Shown here: positions 39,602 to 49,543 of the stretch, piece by piece
Numbering within the stretch: the first letter of the stretch is position 1
How the letters are laid out: the number at the start of each line of letters is the position of its first letter
DNA from: Chromatocurvus halotolerans
GTDB taxonomy: Bacteria > Pseudomonadota > Gammaproteobacteria > Pseudomonadales > Halieaceae
Direction of reading: 5' to 3'
DNA: 64,000 nt
Assembly (NCBI RefSeq): GCF_004340525.1
Contig: NZ_SLWX01000003.1
Span: 310,001 to 374,000 of the forward strand
The notes under the pieces: model-generated
Database searches by the model: none
Told to the model about the DNA's origin: nothing
What the model saw: only the letters and a program-made list of their open reading frames with translations
Made by a program: the position numbers and the translations under genes

Positions 39602-39640
39602 CCGGTCTAGCCAGGTCCCGGCGGGGCCTGGCTAGACCGG
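39602..39640. terminator. 18-bp hairpin between convergent grxD and bfr
   Basis: Arms 39602-39619 and 39623-39640 pair over 18 positions (14 exact outer pairs starting CCGGTCTAGCCAGG, then three G-C and one G-T) around a 3-nt loop. It is centred in the 62-bp gap between the two convergent genes and can terminate in both directions, though T-runs are absent. Confidence 0.78.
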
Positions 39641-39651
39641 AACACAGGCTT

Positions 39652-40134
39652 TTACTCGGGTTTGACGGTCCTTGTGGCGGTTTGCAGGTAGTTCTGCAGT
39701 CCCAGGCGTTCTATCAGTCCTACCTGGGTCTCCAGCCAGTCAATATGCTCCTCTTCCGAGGCAAGAATGCTGGCAACGAGATCACGGGAAGGATAGTCAC
39801 CGACGCTCTCGCAGTAGGCCACGGCGGCTTTCAGGTCACGATGGGCTATCTCCTCGAGTTTGAGGTCACAGTCGATCATTTCCGGAACGTTCTCACCAAT
39901 CAGCAATTTGCCAAGATCCTGCAGGTTTGGCAGCCCGTCCAGGTAGAGAATGCGTTCCACAAGCTGGTCGGCATGCTTCATCTCATCAATGGATTCGTGG
40001 TACTCGTGTTCCGCGAGTTCGGTCAGGCCCCAGTCCTTGTACATTTTTGCGTGCAGGAAATACTGGTTGATGGCGACCAGTTCATTTCCAAGAATACGGT
40101 TCAGGTGTTCGATGACGGTTTTATCGCCTTTCAT
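39652..40134 (-). CDS. bfr: Bacterioferritin
   Basis: A 160-aa haem-containing ferritin that forms a 24-mer iron store. The haem ligand Met52 is in [10 protein letters not shown]; ferroxidase residues Glu18, Glu51, His54, Glu94 and the Glu/His pair in [10 protein letters not shown] are in place. It is preceded by AGGAG. It lies between grxD and bfd, as in Pseudomonas (bfrB), and Bfd is the partner that reduces it for iron release. Confidence 0.96.
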   Translation of the reverse strand: MKGDKTVIEHLNRILGNELVAINQYFLHAKMYKDWGLTELAEHEYHESIDEMKHADQLVERILYLDGLPNLQDLGKLLIGENVPEMIDCDLKLEEIAHRDLKAAVAYCESVGDYPSRDLVASILASEEEHIDWLETQVGLIERLGLQNYLQTATRTVKPE

Positions 40135-40298
40135 GCATTGGCTCCTGTGAGGGCGCCGCAGTGCGGGTTATACGCCTGCGACCGGGTAACGTGAAGTTAT
40201 CGGGAAAGTGTAACGGGATAGGGAGTCTGACGCCAGAACATACACCCTGGCAGGGGCCATCTACCGGGCAGATCGATCCCGGAGACGGCCCTGTTTCC

Positions 40299-40523
40299 TT
40301 ATGCAGTCGCCCAGCTGTCGGCCGGGTAGAAGAGGGACGTGGCGCGTGTTGCGTCCCGGGATGCAAGACTTTCAGTCAGAACGGCCGCAGCCGCTTCGCT
40401 GCACTGCCCACACTGGCCGGCCACGCCCAATGCGTCCTGAAGACAATCGAGTGAAGAGGCACCGTCTCGGACCGCATGGCGGATCTGGTTGTCGGTGATA
40501 CCGTTGCAGAGGCAGATAAACAT
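40299..40523 (-). CDS. bfd: Bacterioferritin-associated ferredoxin
   Basis: A 74-aa [2Fe-2S] protein starting MFICLCNGITDNQIRHAV at ATG 40523; a longer frame to 40589 would run through the promoter. Cluster ligands are CLC near the start and CGQC around residue 36-39, the usual CxC...CxxC pattern. Bfd binds bacterioferritin and passes electrons from Fpr to mobilise stored iron. The promoter overlaps a Fur-like box, so expression should rise in iron limitation. Confidence 0.94.
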   Translation of the reverse strand: MFICLCNGITDNQIRHAVRDGASSLDCLQDALGVAGQCGQCSEAAAAVLTESLASRDATRATSLFYPADSWATA

Positions 40524-40560
40524 GGCGGCTCCAGTGCATATCAGGTTGTTGTTGATGAAG

Positions 40561-40589
40561 AAGGTAGTGCAAATGAGAATTATTGTCAA
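40561..40589 (-). promoter_or_regulatory. bfd promoter overlapped by a Fur-box-like site
   Basis: Minus strand: TTGACA (40589-40584), 17-bp spacer, TACCTT (40566-40561). The 15-bp TGAGAATTATTGTCA (40574-40588) is close to the 7-1-7 Fur consensus TGATAATnATTATCA and covers the -35 box and spacer. Fur with iron would block the promoter. The same site is about 100 bp from the divergent proA. Confidence 0.75.
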
Positions 40590-40685
40590 CGCATTGAGCG
40601 CGTCGGCGGCAATCGGGGCTGATACCGCTGCGCTTCGGTATACTGCCGGACTTGCAGGCGGTTCTTTCAGGGGCGACGGGGCTTT

Positions 40686-41942
40686 ATGACGATCGAGGAA
40701 TCCATGCGTGCCGTCGGGATGGCGGCGCGCAGCGCATCCCGATACATTGCGGCGGCGTCCACCGGGCAGCGCAATGCAGCGTTACTCGCAATACGCGATG
40801 CTCTCGCTGCAGATCGCGAGGCCATTGCAGGTGCCAACGCGCAGGATCTGGCGACAGCGCAGGCCGCGGGCCTGTCGTCGGATCTGTGTGATCGGCTCGC
40901 ACTGACCCCGGCGCGCATCGACGCCATGATGATGGGACTCGAGGCGGTTGCCCTGTTGCCTGATCCGGTCGGGGAAATTACCGGCCTGTCCGCGCGCCCG
41001 TCGGGGATCCGCGTCGGGCAGATGCGCGTTCCTCTGGGGGTCATCGGCATTATTTACGAAAGCCGGCCCAACGTGACGGTAGACGCTGCAGCGCTGTGTC
41101 TGAAGTCAGGAAATGCCTGCATACTCCGTGGCGGCTCCGAGTCGCTTCGTTCCAACATGGCGATCGCGGCCTGCGTAAAGTCAGGTCTGGCCGAGGCCGG
41201 TCTGCCGGAGACCGCCGTCCAGGTGGTCGACACCGCGGATCGAGCGGCGGTGGGCTGCCTTGTCCGCATGGCCGAATTTGTGGACGTGATTGTGCCCCGT
41301 GGCGGAAAAGGGCTGATCGAGCGTATCAGCGACGAGGCGCGGGTGCCGGTAATCAGGCACCTTGACGGTATCTGCCACGTCTACGTGGATGACGGTGCGG
41401 ACCTGGACGTGGCGGAGGCAATTGCCCTCAATGCAAAAACCCACCGTTACGGCACCTGCAACACCATGGAGACATTGCTCGTTGCGGAAGCGGTAGCGGC
41501 GGAGCTGCTGCCGCGACTCGGCCGGGCCTATGCCGACGCCGGCGTCGATCTGCGAGGCTGTACACGCAGTCTCACCTGGCTACCCGATGCCGCACCGGCA
41601 ACGGAAGCGGACTGGGAGACCGAGTACCTGGCACCGGTGCTGTCTATCCGGGCTGTCAGAGATATGCAGGCGGCTATCGATCATATTCACCGTTACGGTT
41701 CCGGTCACACGGATGCCATTGTCACTCGCGATCACGGTCGCGCCATGCGCTTCCTGCGCGAGGTGGACTCCAGCTCTGTCATGATCAATGCGTCGACGCG
41801 ATTTGCCGACGGCTTTGAATACGGACTCGGGGCCGAGATCGGCATTTCGACCGACAAGCTGCATGCCCGCGGCCCGGTCGGTCTCCTGGGCCTGACCTCG
41901 CAGAAGTATGTGGTATTTGGCGATGGCCAGGTGCGCCTGTGA
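40686..41942 (+). CDS. proA: Gamma-glutamyl phosphate reductase
   Basis: A 418-aa enzyme of proline synthesis that reduces gamma-glutamyl phosphate to glutamate semialdehyde using NADPH. The catalytic Cys is in [12 protein letters not shown] near residue 257. [16 protein letters not shown] and [16 protein letters not shown] are family signatures. The next gene, nadD, starts inside its stop codon (GTGA overlap), making it the first gene of a long rightward run. Confidence 0.97.
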   Translation: MTIEESMRAVGMAARSASRYIAAASTGQRNAALLAIRDALAADREAIAGANAQDLATAQAAGLSSDLCDRLALTPARIDAMMMGLEAVALLPDPVGEITGLSARPSGIRVGQMRVPLGVIGIIYESRPNVTVDAAALCLKSGNACILRGGSESLRSNMAIAACVKSGLAEAGLPETAVQVVDTADRAAVGCLVRMAEFVDVIVPRGGKGLIERISDEARVPVIRHLDGICHVYVDDGADLDVAEAIALNAKTHRYGTCNTMETLLVAEAVAAELLPRLGRAYADAGVDLRGCTRSLTWLPDAAPATEADWETEYLAPVLSIRAVRDMQAAIDHIHRYGSGHTDAIVTRDHGRAMRFLREVDSSSVMINASTRFADGFEYGLGAEIGISTDKLHARGPVGLLGLTSQKYVVFGDGQVRL

Positions 41943-42592
41943 GCGAATCCCAGGCCGCAAACGCCCTCGCCGTGTTCGGCGGAACCTTCAATCCGGTGCA
42001 CCTCGGGCACCTGCGTTCTGCCATTGAGCTGCTGGAGCATCTGCCGGCCAGCGAGCTGCGCTTCATGCCCTGCTCCCTGCCGCCGCACCGGGAGCCGCCG
42101 GGGATCAGCGCACGTCAGCGCGCCGCCATGATCGAGCTGGCGATCGCCGGCGAGCCCCGCTTCAGCTGCGACACGCGTGAGCTCGAGCGTGCGGGGCCCT
42201 CCTATACGATTGACAGTCTGGACTCGCTGCGCCAGGAAATCGGTGGCCAGCGCAGTCTGATTCTGGTCATGGGCTGTGACGCGCTGCTGGGGCTTGATCG
42301 CTGGCACCGTTGGCAGGAGCTCCTCGAGCACTGCCACATCGCCGCCATCGCCCGGCCAGGCTGGGAGTGGCCCAGAGACGGCGAACTGGCCGCTTATCTG
42401 GAATCGCGCGAATCCAAGGCCCCTGAACTGACAGCGCGCCCAGCAGGGGGCGTACACATCACGTCGCTGCGGCCTCTGGAAATATCTGCGACAGAGATCC
42501 GCAGGCTGTTACAATCGGGGCGTTCGGCTCGTTACCTGGTGCCGGATGCCGTGCATACGTATATTCATCAACACAGACTCTACACACAGTGA
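41939..42592 (+). CDS. nadD: Nicotinate-nucleotide adenylyltransferase
   Basis: A 217-aa enzyme that joins nicotinate mononucleotide to AMP in NAD synthesis. The N-terminal [12 protein letters not shown] carries the nucleotidyltransferase (H/T)xGH motif, and [13 protein letters not shown] is the ISSTxIR equivalent. The start is GTG at 41939, overlapping proA by 4 bp. The arrangement proA-nadD-rsfS-rlmH is standard in Pseudomonas. Confidence 0.97.
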   Translation: MSESQAANALAVFGGTFNPVHLGHLRSAIELLEHLPASELRFMPCSLPPHREPPGISARQRAAMIELAIAGEPRFSCDTRELERAGPSYTIDSLDSLRQEIGGQRSLILVMGCDALLGLDRWHRWQELLEHCHIAAIARPGWEWPRDGELAAYLESRESKAPELTARPAGGVHITSLRPLEISATEIRRLLQSGRSARYLVPDAVHTYIHQHRLYTQ

Positions 42593-42638
42593 GGCAGCGA
42601 TTGTCACGACTAGCGACACGACCGGAATGCGGGGCCTC

Positions 42639-42992
42639 ATGACGGCCGACACAGCGGATCCGACCGAACAACTGAAGGCACTGGTGATCGATGCCCTGGA
42701 AGACCTGAAGGCAGTCAACCTCGTGAGCATCGACGTGCGTGGATTGACAGATGTCATGGACTGGATGATCGTTGCCAGCGGCAATTCCAACCGGCACGTC
42801 AAATCCCTGGCAGACAATGTCGGTGTTTCCGCGAAGGCGGCGGGCGCCATGCCGCTTGGCGTCGAGGGCATGGATGTCGGTGAATGGGTTCTGGTGGATC
42901 TGGGTGATGTCGTTGCCCATATCATGCTGCCGGCAACGCGGGATTTCTACGATCTGGAGCGCCTCTGGCTGGATCCCCGGCCGTCGTCCTGA
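42639..42992 (+). CDS. rsfS: Ribosomal silencing factor RsfS
   Basis: A 117-aa protein that binds ribosomal protein L14 and blocks subunit joining in poor growth conditions. The pattern [22 protein letters not shown] and [20 protein letters not shown] matches the RsfS/Iojap family. I use the ATG at 42639; in-frame starts at 42627 or 42546 are less likely since homologs begin near here. The stop overlaps the rlmH ATG by one base. Confidence 0.94.
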   Translation: MTADTADPTEQLKALVIDALEDLKAVNLVSIDVRGLTDVMDWMIVASGNSNRHVKSLADNVGVSAKAAGAMPLGVEGMDVGEWVLVDLGDVVAHIMLPATRDFYDLERLWLDPRPSS

Positions 42993-43462
42993 TGCAGCTG
43001 ACCGTGCATTCGGTGTGCGGCAAGATGCCCGCCTGGGTTGCTGATGGTGTGACAGAGTATCAGCGCCGGCTGCCCCGGGAGCTGAGTCTGGTCTGGCGGG
43101 ACCTGCCCCTTGCGCGCAGGACCCGCAGCAGTAATCCCGAGGGTCTGCGGCAGCAGGAGGGCGAGCACCTGCTCAAGGGCCTTCCGGCCAACGACGTTCT
43201 CATTGCACTGGACGTTCGCGGTACCGCGCTGTCCACCGAAGCCCTGGCTGATGCGCTTCGAGACTGGCAGATGGGGGGGCGCAACGTCAGTTTTCTCATA
43301 GGGGGGCCGGATGGACTGTCTCCGGCCTGCCTGCAGCGCGCGTCGCAGCGCTGGTCCTTCGGCAGGCTGACCCTGCCGCACCCGCTCATCCGGGTCGTTC
43401 TCGCGGAGCAGCTGTACCGGGCGTGGACGATCACAGCGGGACACCCTTACCATCGCGGCTGA
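42992..43462 (+). CDS. rlmH: 23S rRNA (pseudouridine1915-N3)-methyltransferase RlmH
   Basis: A 156-aa SPOUT methyltransferase that methylates pseudouridine 1915 in helix 69. The trefoil-knot signature FLIGGPDGLSPACLQRA and the C-terminal RVVLAEQLYRAWTITAGHPYHRG are typical and complete. It overlaps rsfS by one base (TGATG), so the two ribosome-related genes are translationally coupled. Confidence 0.97.
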   Translation: MQLTVHSVCGKMPAWVADGVTEYQRRLPRELSLVWRDLPLARRTRSSNPEGLRQQEGEHLLKGLPANDVLIALDVRGTALSTEALADALRDWQMGGRNVSFLIGGPDGLSPACLQRASQRWSFGRLTLPHPLIRVVLAEQLYRAWTITAGHPYHRG

Positions 43463-43486
43463 CAGGATGCCTGCATAAACACTGCC

Positions 43487-45328
43487 ATGGCTCAGAACAT
43501 GACACTCAAGGACACGGCACGCGAAGTGCGCGTTTACAGCGCGCGCACCGCTGTTGCCGTGCTCGTCACCAGCGTCGCTCTCACGCTGGTGCTCGCCCGC
43601 TACTTCAGCCTGCAGGTCACGGATTTTGAAATCTATCGCACCCAGTCCGAGCGCAATCGTGTGCAGCTGCAGGCGCTGCCGCCAAAACGCGGCCTGATCT
43701 TCGATCGCAACGGCACGTTACTGGCGGACAATCGCCCCAGCCATACGCTGTCTCTGATACCGGAGCGGGTCAATGACATGGACGCCACGCTGTCGCGTCT
43801 TGGCGAACTGGTGGCGCTGTCGGACGACGATGTCGAGGAGTTTCGTCGCAAGCTGGAGCGCCGTCGCCCCTACGACCCCATTCCCCTGCGATTTCAGCTT
43901 CTCGAGGATGAGCAGGCGCGTGTCGCGGTGAACCGCCACGCCTTGCCCGGCGTCGTCGTTGAAGCACAGCTGCTGCGGCATTACCCGCACGGTGAACTGC
44001 TGGCCCACGTGCTCGGTTACGTGGGCCGCATCAATGAGAGTGAGCTGGAAACCCTGGATACCTCTGACTACCGTGGCACCTTTCACATCGGCAAGGTCGG
44101 CGTTGAGCGATACTACGAGGACAGGCTGCACGGCGAGGTGGGCTACCAGAATGTGGAAACCAACGCCCATGGCCGCGTCCTGCGCGTTCTCGACCGCTTT
44201 GCGCCGGTTCCGGGGGTGGACATCGCCCTGCATCTGGATCTCGATCTTCAGCGCACCGCCATGCAGGCTCTGGGGGATCAGCGTGGCGCCCTGGTTGCCC
44301 TGGATGTGGCGACCGGGGGCGTGCTGGCCATGGCGTCCACGCCAACCTACGACGGTAATCTGTTTGTCAATGGCATCAGCAGTCGCGCCTATGCCGCGCT
44401 CCGGGACTCCCCGGACGTGCCGCTTTTCAATCGGGCGGTGCAGGGACAGTACCCGCCGGGTTCAACGGTGAAACCGCTGATCGCACTGGCCGGTCTGCAG
44501 TCGGAGCTGGTAACGCCCGAAACCACTGTTCCGGACCCCGGCTGGTACCGCCTCCCGGGCAGTTCCCGGCGGTACCGGGACTGGACCCTGAGCATCCGGG
44601 GAACGGGCCATGCACCGCAGGTGGACCTCAACATGGCGATCGCCGAATCCTGCGACGTCTATTTCTACGACCTGGCCAGGCGACTCGGGATTGACCCGAT
44701 GCATGATTACCTTGCGCCCTTCGGGCTTGGCAGTCGCACCGGTATCGACACGACGGGTGAGCGATCGGGCGTGCTGCCCTCCTCGCGCTGGAAGCGCGAG
44801 GCGCTCAACCAGGTGTGGTATCCGGGGGAGACACTGAGCGCGGGCATCGGTCAGGGCTATATGCTGTCGACCCCGCTGCAGCTCGCCGTGGCGACGGCGA
44901 CGCTCGCCAACCGCGGCAAGTTCCAGACGCCCAGGCTGGTGCGTCAGGTAGGGGAGGCTGCGCCAGAGACGCCGGTTTCCCATTACGTCGATGCGGCACC
45001 GGAACACTGGGATGCGATCTACCAGGGAATGCGCGACGTCGTTCACGGTGCCCGCGGCACGGCGCGCAGCGTTGCCCGGGGCATGACCTATGAAATGGCA
45101 GGAAAGACCGGAACCTCGCAGGTGATCGGTATTGCCCAGGACGCCGTGTATGATGAAGACGCGGTGGCGGAGCGGCATCGTCATCACGGCCTGTTTATCG
45201 CGTTCGCGCCACTTGAGGCACCGCAGATTGCGCTTGCGGTGATTGTCGAGAACGGTGGCGGCAGTTCGGCGGCATACCCCATTGCCCGTACCGTAATCGA
45301 CGCCTGGCTGATGCGGGAGGGCGCTTGA
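43487..45328 (+). CDS. mrdA: Penicillin-binding protein 2, elongasome transpeptidase
   Basis: A 613-aa inner-membrane protein with one N-terminal transmembrane helix (residues ~15-40), a dimerisation domain with PPKRGLIFDRNG, and a transpeptidase domain with SxxK in PPGSTVKPLIALAG, SxN-type ESCDVYF and KTG in AGKTGTSQ. It cross-links peptidoglycan during lateral wall growth with RodA, encoded next. Confidence 0.97.
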   Translation: MAQNMTLKDTAREVRVYSARTAVAVLVTSVALTLVLARYFSLQVTDFEIYRTQSERNRVQLQALPPKRGLIFDRNGTLLADNRPSHTLSLIPERVNDMDATLSRLGELVALSDDDVEEFRRKLERRRPYDPIPLRFQLLEDEQARVAVNRHALPGVVVEAQLLRHYPHGELLAHVLGYVGRINESELETLDTSDYRGTFHIGKVGVERYYEDRLHGEVGYQNVETNAHGRVLRVLDRFAPVPGVDIALHLDLDLQRTAMQALGDQRGALVALDVATGGVLAMASTPTYDGNLFVNGISSRAYAALRDSPDVPLFNRAVQGQYPPGSTVKPLIALAGLQSELVTPETTVPDPGWYRLPGSSRRYRDWTLSIRGTGHAPQVDLNMAIAESCDVYFYDLARRLGIDPMHDYLAPFGLGSRTGIDTTGERSGVLPSSRWKREALNQVWYPGETLSAGIGQGYMLSTPLQLAVATATLANRGKFQTPRLVRQVGEAAPETPVSHYVDAAPEHWDAIYQGMRDVVHGARGTARSVARGMTYEMAGKTGTSQVIGIAQDAVYDEDAVAERHRHHGLFIAFAPLEAPQIALAVIVENGGGSSAAYPIARTVIDAWLMREGA

Positions 45329-45340
45329 TGCGTTGCCGTC

Positions 45341-46480
45341 GTGGGTGATTATGTCCGCCAGATGCCGGAGTCGAGCGGCGACTTTGCCCGCGCACCGGGT
45401 GCCTCGAGACTCTTTCAGGTAGATCTGCCACTCCTGCTCCTGCTGATGCTGCTGGCCGCTTTCGGCCTGGTGGTGCTCTACAGCGCGGCGGGGCAGGATG
45501 CGGGTATTGTTGCGCGTCAGGCACGGTTCTTTCTGCTGGGCCTGCTGGCGATGCTGCTGGCGGCGCAGATATCACCGGTGCGCTACCGGCGCTGGGCACC
45601 ATGGCTGTATCTGCTCGGCGTGCTCCTGCTGGTCGGTGTCATGTTTCTGGGCGTTGGCGCCAAGGGCGCACAGCGCTGGCTCAGTATCGCCGGTTTCCGC
45701 TTCCAGCCCGCCGAGATCATGAAACTGGTCATGCCCCTGATGGTGGCCGGGTATCTGGCGGACCGGGCTCTACCGCCGCGCCTCGGGCACACGCTGGTAT
45801 GCCTGGGTATCATTATGCTGCCCGGGATCCTGATCCTGCGCCAGCCGGATCTGGGCACCGCTCTGCTGATCATCGCCAGCGGGCTGTTCGTCATCTTCAT
45901 GGCGGGTATCGGCTGGCGGTACCTCGCGGGGGTTGTGGTCTTTGCGATCGCTTCAGCCTGGCCCATGTGGATGTTTGTGCTCGAGGATTACCAGAAGCAG
46001 CGTATTCTCACCCTGCTCAATCCCGAGAGTGACAAGCTGGGGGCTGGCTGGAATATCATCCAGTCAAAGACGGCAATCGGTTCGGGCGGCTGGCAGGGAA
46101 AGGGCTGGCTGCAGGGCACGCAATCACAGCTCGACTTTCTGCCGGAGAGCCACACCGACTTCATTATTGCCGTGCTGGCCGAGGAATTTGGTCTGCGCGG
46201 CGTCATATTGCTTCTCAGCCTGTATCTACTTATTCTCCTGCGCGGCTTCTGGATCGGCATGCACGCGCAGAGCACGTTTGGTCGATTGCTCGCGGGGAGT
46301 ATCACACTGACTTTCTTCGTCTATATTTTTGTTAATATGGGAATGGTGTCCGGCCTGTTGCCTGTGGTCGGCGTTCCGCTGCCGCTGGTCAGCGCCGGCG
46401 GCACTTCCCTGGTGACACTCATGGCGGCCTTTGGTCTGCTCATGTCGATTGCCGCGGAGCGGCGTGTAATAGGCCAGTAG
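45341..46480 (+). CDS. rodA: Rod-shape-determining glycosyltransferase RodA
   Basis: A 379-aa SEDS-family polytopic membrane protein that polymerises glycan strands together with PBP2. Family motifs include QPDLGTALL, the FxxIN-type GWNIIQSKTAIGSGG segment, ESHTDFIIAVLAEEFGL and PLPLVSAGGTS. The start is GTG 45341, 12 bp after mrdA; ATG 45362 is possible. Confidence 0.96.
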   Translation: MGDYVRQMPESSGDFARAPGASRLFQVDLPLLLLLMLLAAFGLVVLYSAAGQDAGIVARQARFFLLGLLAMLLAAQISPVRYRRWAPWLYLLGVLLLVGVMFLGVGAKGAQRWLSIAGFRFQPAEIMKLVMPLMVAGYLADRALPPRLGHTLVCLGIIMLPGILILRQPDLGTALLIIASGLFVIFMAGIGWRYLAGVVVFAIASAWPMWMFVLEDYQKQRILTLLNPESDKLGAGWNIIQSKTAIGSGGWQGKGWLQGTQSQLDFLPESHTDFIIAVLAEEFGLRGVILLLSLYLLILLRGFWIGMHAQSTFGRLLAGSITLTFFVYIFVNMGMVSGLLPVVGVPLPLVSAGGTSLVTLMAAFGLLMSIAAERRVIGQ

Positions 46481-46512
46481 CGGCGTTGTTCGCTGATGGC
46501 CGGGATGATGGT

Positions 46513-47520
46513 ATGACGATGACGCATGAATGCCTGCTCATGGCCCGGCGATGGGTGTTGCTGTTCGCGCTGCTGCCGCTGGTGGCCTGCGCTGAGGGGG
46601 AGAATTACTCAACCCACCCTGCTGCGGAGGAATTCATTGCGAGTCTCGTCACCGAGGATGAATTCTCCCGCAGCGAACTGGAGCGGATATTTGCCGCGGC
46701 CGAGCGCCAGGACAGCATCCTCGAGGCCATAGCGCGCCCCGCCGAGAAGACCAAGCCCTGGCATGAGTATCGGCAGATTTTCGTCACGGACAAGCGCACC
46801 CGCCAGGGCGTGGAATTCATGCGTGAACATCGCGATACGCTGGCGCGTGCTGAAGCCGAGACCGGCGTACCATCGGCAATTATTGCCGCTGTTCTGGGCG
46901 TCGAGACATACTACGGTCGGATCACAGGCAGCTACAGCGTGGTGAATGCGCTGGCGACACTGGCCTTTGACTATCCGCCGCGCTCGGACTTTTTCACACG
47001 GGAGCTGCGCCATTTCCTCATTCTGGCACGCGAGCAGGGTCTGGAGCCGCTATCGCTCAAGGGATCTTACGCCGGTGCCATGGGTTACGGACAATTCATG
47101 CCCAGCAGCTATCGCAGTTATGCCGTGGATTTCGACGGCGATGGGCGTGTGGATATCTGGGAGAATCCGGTCGATGCGATAGGTAGCGTTGCCAACTATT
47201 TCCGGAAACATGGCTGGCGCCCTGACGAGAGCGTCATTCTCCCCGCGCGCAAGTCCGGCGACGTTCCCGATAGCTGGATGAATGCGGCACTCAAGCCCGA
47301 GCGTCGCGTGGCGCAGTTCATTGCCGCGGGTCTGGAGCCCCTGGGTGATGTTCAGGATGATGCCCTGGCGACCGCGCTTGCACTGGAAGGTGACGACGGC
47401 ACGGAATACTGGCTCGGACTGCACAACTTCTACGTGATCACCCGCTACAATCACAGCGCGATGTATGCGCTGTCGGTGTACCAGCTGAGCCAGCGCCTGC
47501 AGGCGGAGGTGGATGCGTGA
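46513..47520 (+). CDS. mltB: Membrane-bound lytic murein transglycosylase B
   Basis: A 335-aa lipoprotein: the signal peptide ends in a lipobox LVAC around residue 26. The catalytic Glu is in GVETYYGR, and the family's EF-hand-like calcium loop is DFDGDGRVDIWE, as known from Slt35. It cleaves glycan with formation of 1,6-anhydroMurNAc. I start at ATG 46513; later ATGs at 46519 and 46540 are possible. It overlaps rlpA by 4 bp. Confidence 0.95.
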   Translation: MTMTHECLLMARRWVLLFALLPLVACAEGENYSTHPAAEEFIASLVTEDEFSRSELERIFAAAERQDSILEAIARPAEKTKPWHEYRQIFVTDKRTRQGVEFMREHRDTLARAEAETGVPSAIIAAVLGVETYYGRITGSYSVVNALATLAFDYPPRSDFFTRELRHFLILAREQGLEPLSLKGSYAGAMGYGQFMPSSYRSYAVDFDGDGRVDIWENPVDAIGSVANYFRKHGWRPDESVILPARKSGDVPDSWMNAALKPERRVAQFIAAGLEPLGDVQDDALATALALEGDDGTEYWLGLHNFYVITRYNHSAMYALSVYQLSQRLQAEVDA

Positions 47521-48299
47521 CACAGCTGTCCGTCATTGCCTGCCTGTTGCTTGTCGGCCTTTGTGGCTGCTCCGGTTCCGAGCCGCGGCCGGCATGGCAG
47601 GATGACGGCGCACCTGAGCGCTCCATCTCGCCAGAGCAGGTGCTGGATGCCGTACCGCGCCCCGATCCGATACTGCGCGCCGGTAACACGAGCCCATACG
47701 AAGTGTCAGGCGTGGAGTACACGGTGCTGGCCTCGGCCAGCGGGTACCGTGAAGAGGGAGTGGCATCCTGGTACGGCACCAAGTTTCACGGCCGCAAGAC
47801 CTCCAATGGCGAGGACTATGACCTGTACCTGGCCACGGCCGCGCATCGTAGCCTGCCGATTCCCTCGTATGTCCGTGTGACCAATCTCGACAACGGCAAG
47901 ACCATGGTTGTCCGGGTGAACGATCGCGGTCCCTTCCATCCCGAGCGACTGATCGATCTGAGCTATGGGGCGGCGGTCCGCCTGGGGTTCGTCGACCGCG
48001 GGACTGCGCCGGTGCGGGTTGAGGCCCTTGACATTGCGGGTGTCGACGATCGCCGTGAGAGCGGCGCCGACTACCGCTACCTTCAGCTTGGTGCCTTTGC
48101 CAGCCCGGCGGCCGCAGACAGCCTGCGTGCGGCGGTGGCCGAGGTTGTTCCTGTGCCGGTCACGGTGTCGCCGGTCGAAATGGCGGGCAAGCGTCTCAGC
48201 CGCGTGCGCGTGGGCCCGCTGAAGGATGGCAGGCAGTTGAGTGAAGTCCGGGAATTGCTGCTGGCCCGCGGGTTCAATCCGGGTCAGCCTTTACCCTGA
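47517..48299 (+). CDS. rlpA: RlpA septal/lateral lytic transglycosylase, lipoprotein
   Basis: A 260-aa lipoprotein with lipobox LCGC near residue 18, a double-psi beta-barrel (EEGVASWYGTKFHGRKTSNGE ... VNDRGPFHPERLIDLS) and a C-terminal SPOR domain that binds denuded glycan strands. RlpA of Pseudomonas cleaves such glycans. It starts with GTG overlapping the mltB stop (GTGA). Confidence 0.95.
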   Translation: MTQLSVIACLLLVGLCGCSGSEPRPAWQDDGAPERSISPEQVLDAVPRPDPILRAGNTSPYEVSGVEYTVLASASGYREEGVASWYGTKFHGRKTSNGEDYDLYLATAAHRSLPIPSYVRVTNLDNGKTMVVRVNDRGPFHPERLIDLSYGAAVRLGFVDRGTAPVRVEALDIAGVDDRRESGADYRYLQLGAFASPAAADSLRAAVAEVVPVPVTVSPVEMAGKRLSRVRVGPLKDGRQLSEVRELLLARGFNPGQPLP

Positions 48300-48378
48300 A
48301 ACGGCAGCGGACCTTTCTTTTGTTGCCTGTGGCCATGCGGTACCATTGCCAGCTGTGATTCCCCAGCGGTTCTCGTCA

Positions 48379-49536
48379 ATGCGCACTATCGTACTTCTTG
48401 TTTTCTGTCTGTTTGCCGCGCTCACCGGCGCCCAGCCTATCGTGCCATCACCGCCCCAGGTGGCAGCGGATGCCTACATCCTCATGGATGCGCAGACTGG
48501 TGTGGTTATCGCCGAGGACAACGCAGACATGCCGTTGCCACCGGCCAGCCTGACCAAGCTCATGACCAGCTATGTCCTCGCCAATGAAATTAGCGAGGGT
48601 CGCCTGAGTCGCGATGACACGGTAGTGATCAGCGAGAATGCCTGGTCCCAGAATCCGCTGTTCACGGGATCCTCGCTCATGTGGATCGAGCCGGGAATGG
48701 AGGTCAGCATTGCCGACCTTGAGCGCGGTATTGTGATCGCCTCGGGCAATGACGCCACCGTTGCGGTGGCAGAGCATATCGCCGGCAGTGAGGGTGCGTT
48801 TGCGGCGCTGATGAACCGCCATGGCGAGACGCTGGGCCTGAGCGGAACCCACTTTGTCAATTCCCATGGTCTGCCACACCCGGAGCACCTGACCACGGCG
48901 CGTGACCTGGCGACCCTGTCGGCAGCCATCATCAAGCGCTTCCCGGAGCACTACGCACGCTACTCGGAGCGTGACTACACGTTTAACAACATCCGCCAGT
49001 ACAACCGCAATCGCCTGCTCAATGAAGATCCCTCGGTGGACGGTCTGAAAACCGGATACACCCGCGAGGCCGGCTATGGGCTTGTGGCGTCTGCCAAGCG
49101 TGGGGACATGCGCCTGGTGTCGGTTGTCATGGGCACGCGCAGCACGACGGTGCGCAAGAACGAGACCCGCGGCCTGCTCAACTACGGTTTCCGCTTCTAT
49201 GAGACGGTCCCGTTGCTGGACGCTGGCGCGGAGCTCGACAAGCCCCGCATCTGGAAGGGGGCCCAGGATTACGTGGCGGTGGGCGTCAGTGATGAGGTTG
49301 TGCTGACATTGCCCCGCGGCAAACGTCAGGAACTGCAGCAGCAGGTGGTGCTCGAAGAGGATATTCTGGCGCCCCTCGCCGTTGGCGATGTGGTCGGTCA
49401 GCTCACGCTGCTGCTTGATGGCGAAGTCCAGCGGCAGATGCCGGTGGTTGCGCTTGAGCCTGTTGAGGCGGGTGGGTTTCTGGCGCGTCTGTGGGATATG
49501 GTGCTGATGTGGATTGCCCGACTCTTCGGGGCCTGA
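48379..49536 (+). CDS. dacA: D-alanyl-D-alanine carboxypeptidase (PBP5/6 type)
   Basis: A 385-aa penicillin-binding protein with signal peptide (MRTIVLLVFCLFAALTGAQ). Active-site motifs are PASLTKLMTSY (SxxK), the SGN triad in IASGNDATVAV and LKTGYTREAGYG (KTG). The C-terminal domain ends in an amphipathic helix (LARLWDMVLMWIARLFGA) for membrane attachment. It trims pentapeptides. ATG 48379 begins the signal peptide. DacA or DacC in naming; the enzyme type is clear. Confidence 0.95.
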   Translation: MRTIVLLVFCLFAALTGAQPIVPSPPQVAADAYILMDAQTGVVIAEDNADMPLPPASLTKLMTSYVLANEISEGRLSRDDTVVISENAWSQNPLFTGSSLMWIEPGMEVSIADLERGIVIASGNDATVAVAEHIAGSEGAFAALMNRHGETLGLSGTHFVNSHGLPHPEHLTTARDLATLSAAIIKRFPEHYARYSERDYTFNNIRQYNRNRLLNEDPSVDGLKTGYTREAGYGLVASAKRGDMRLVSVVMGTRSTTVRKNETRGLLNYGFRFYETVPLLDAGAELDKPRIWKGAQDYVAVGVSDEVVLTLPRGKRQELQQQVVLEEDILAPLAVGDVVGQLTLLLDGEVQRQMPVVALEPVEAGGFLARLWDMVLMWIARLFGA

Positions 49537-49543
49537 GGCAGAT

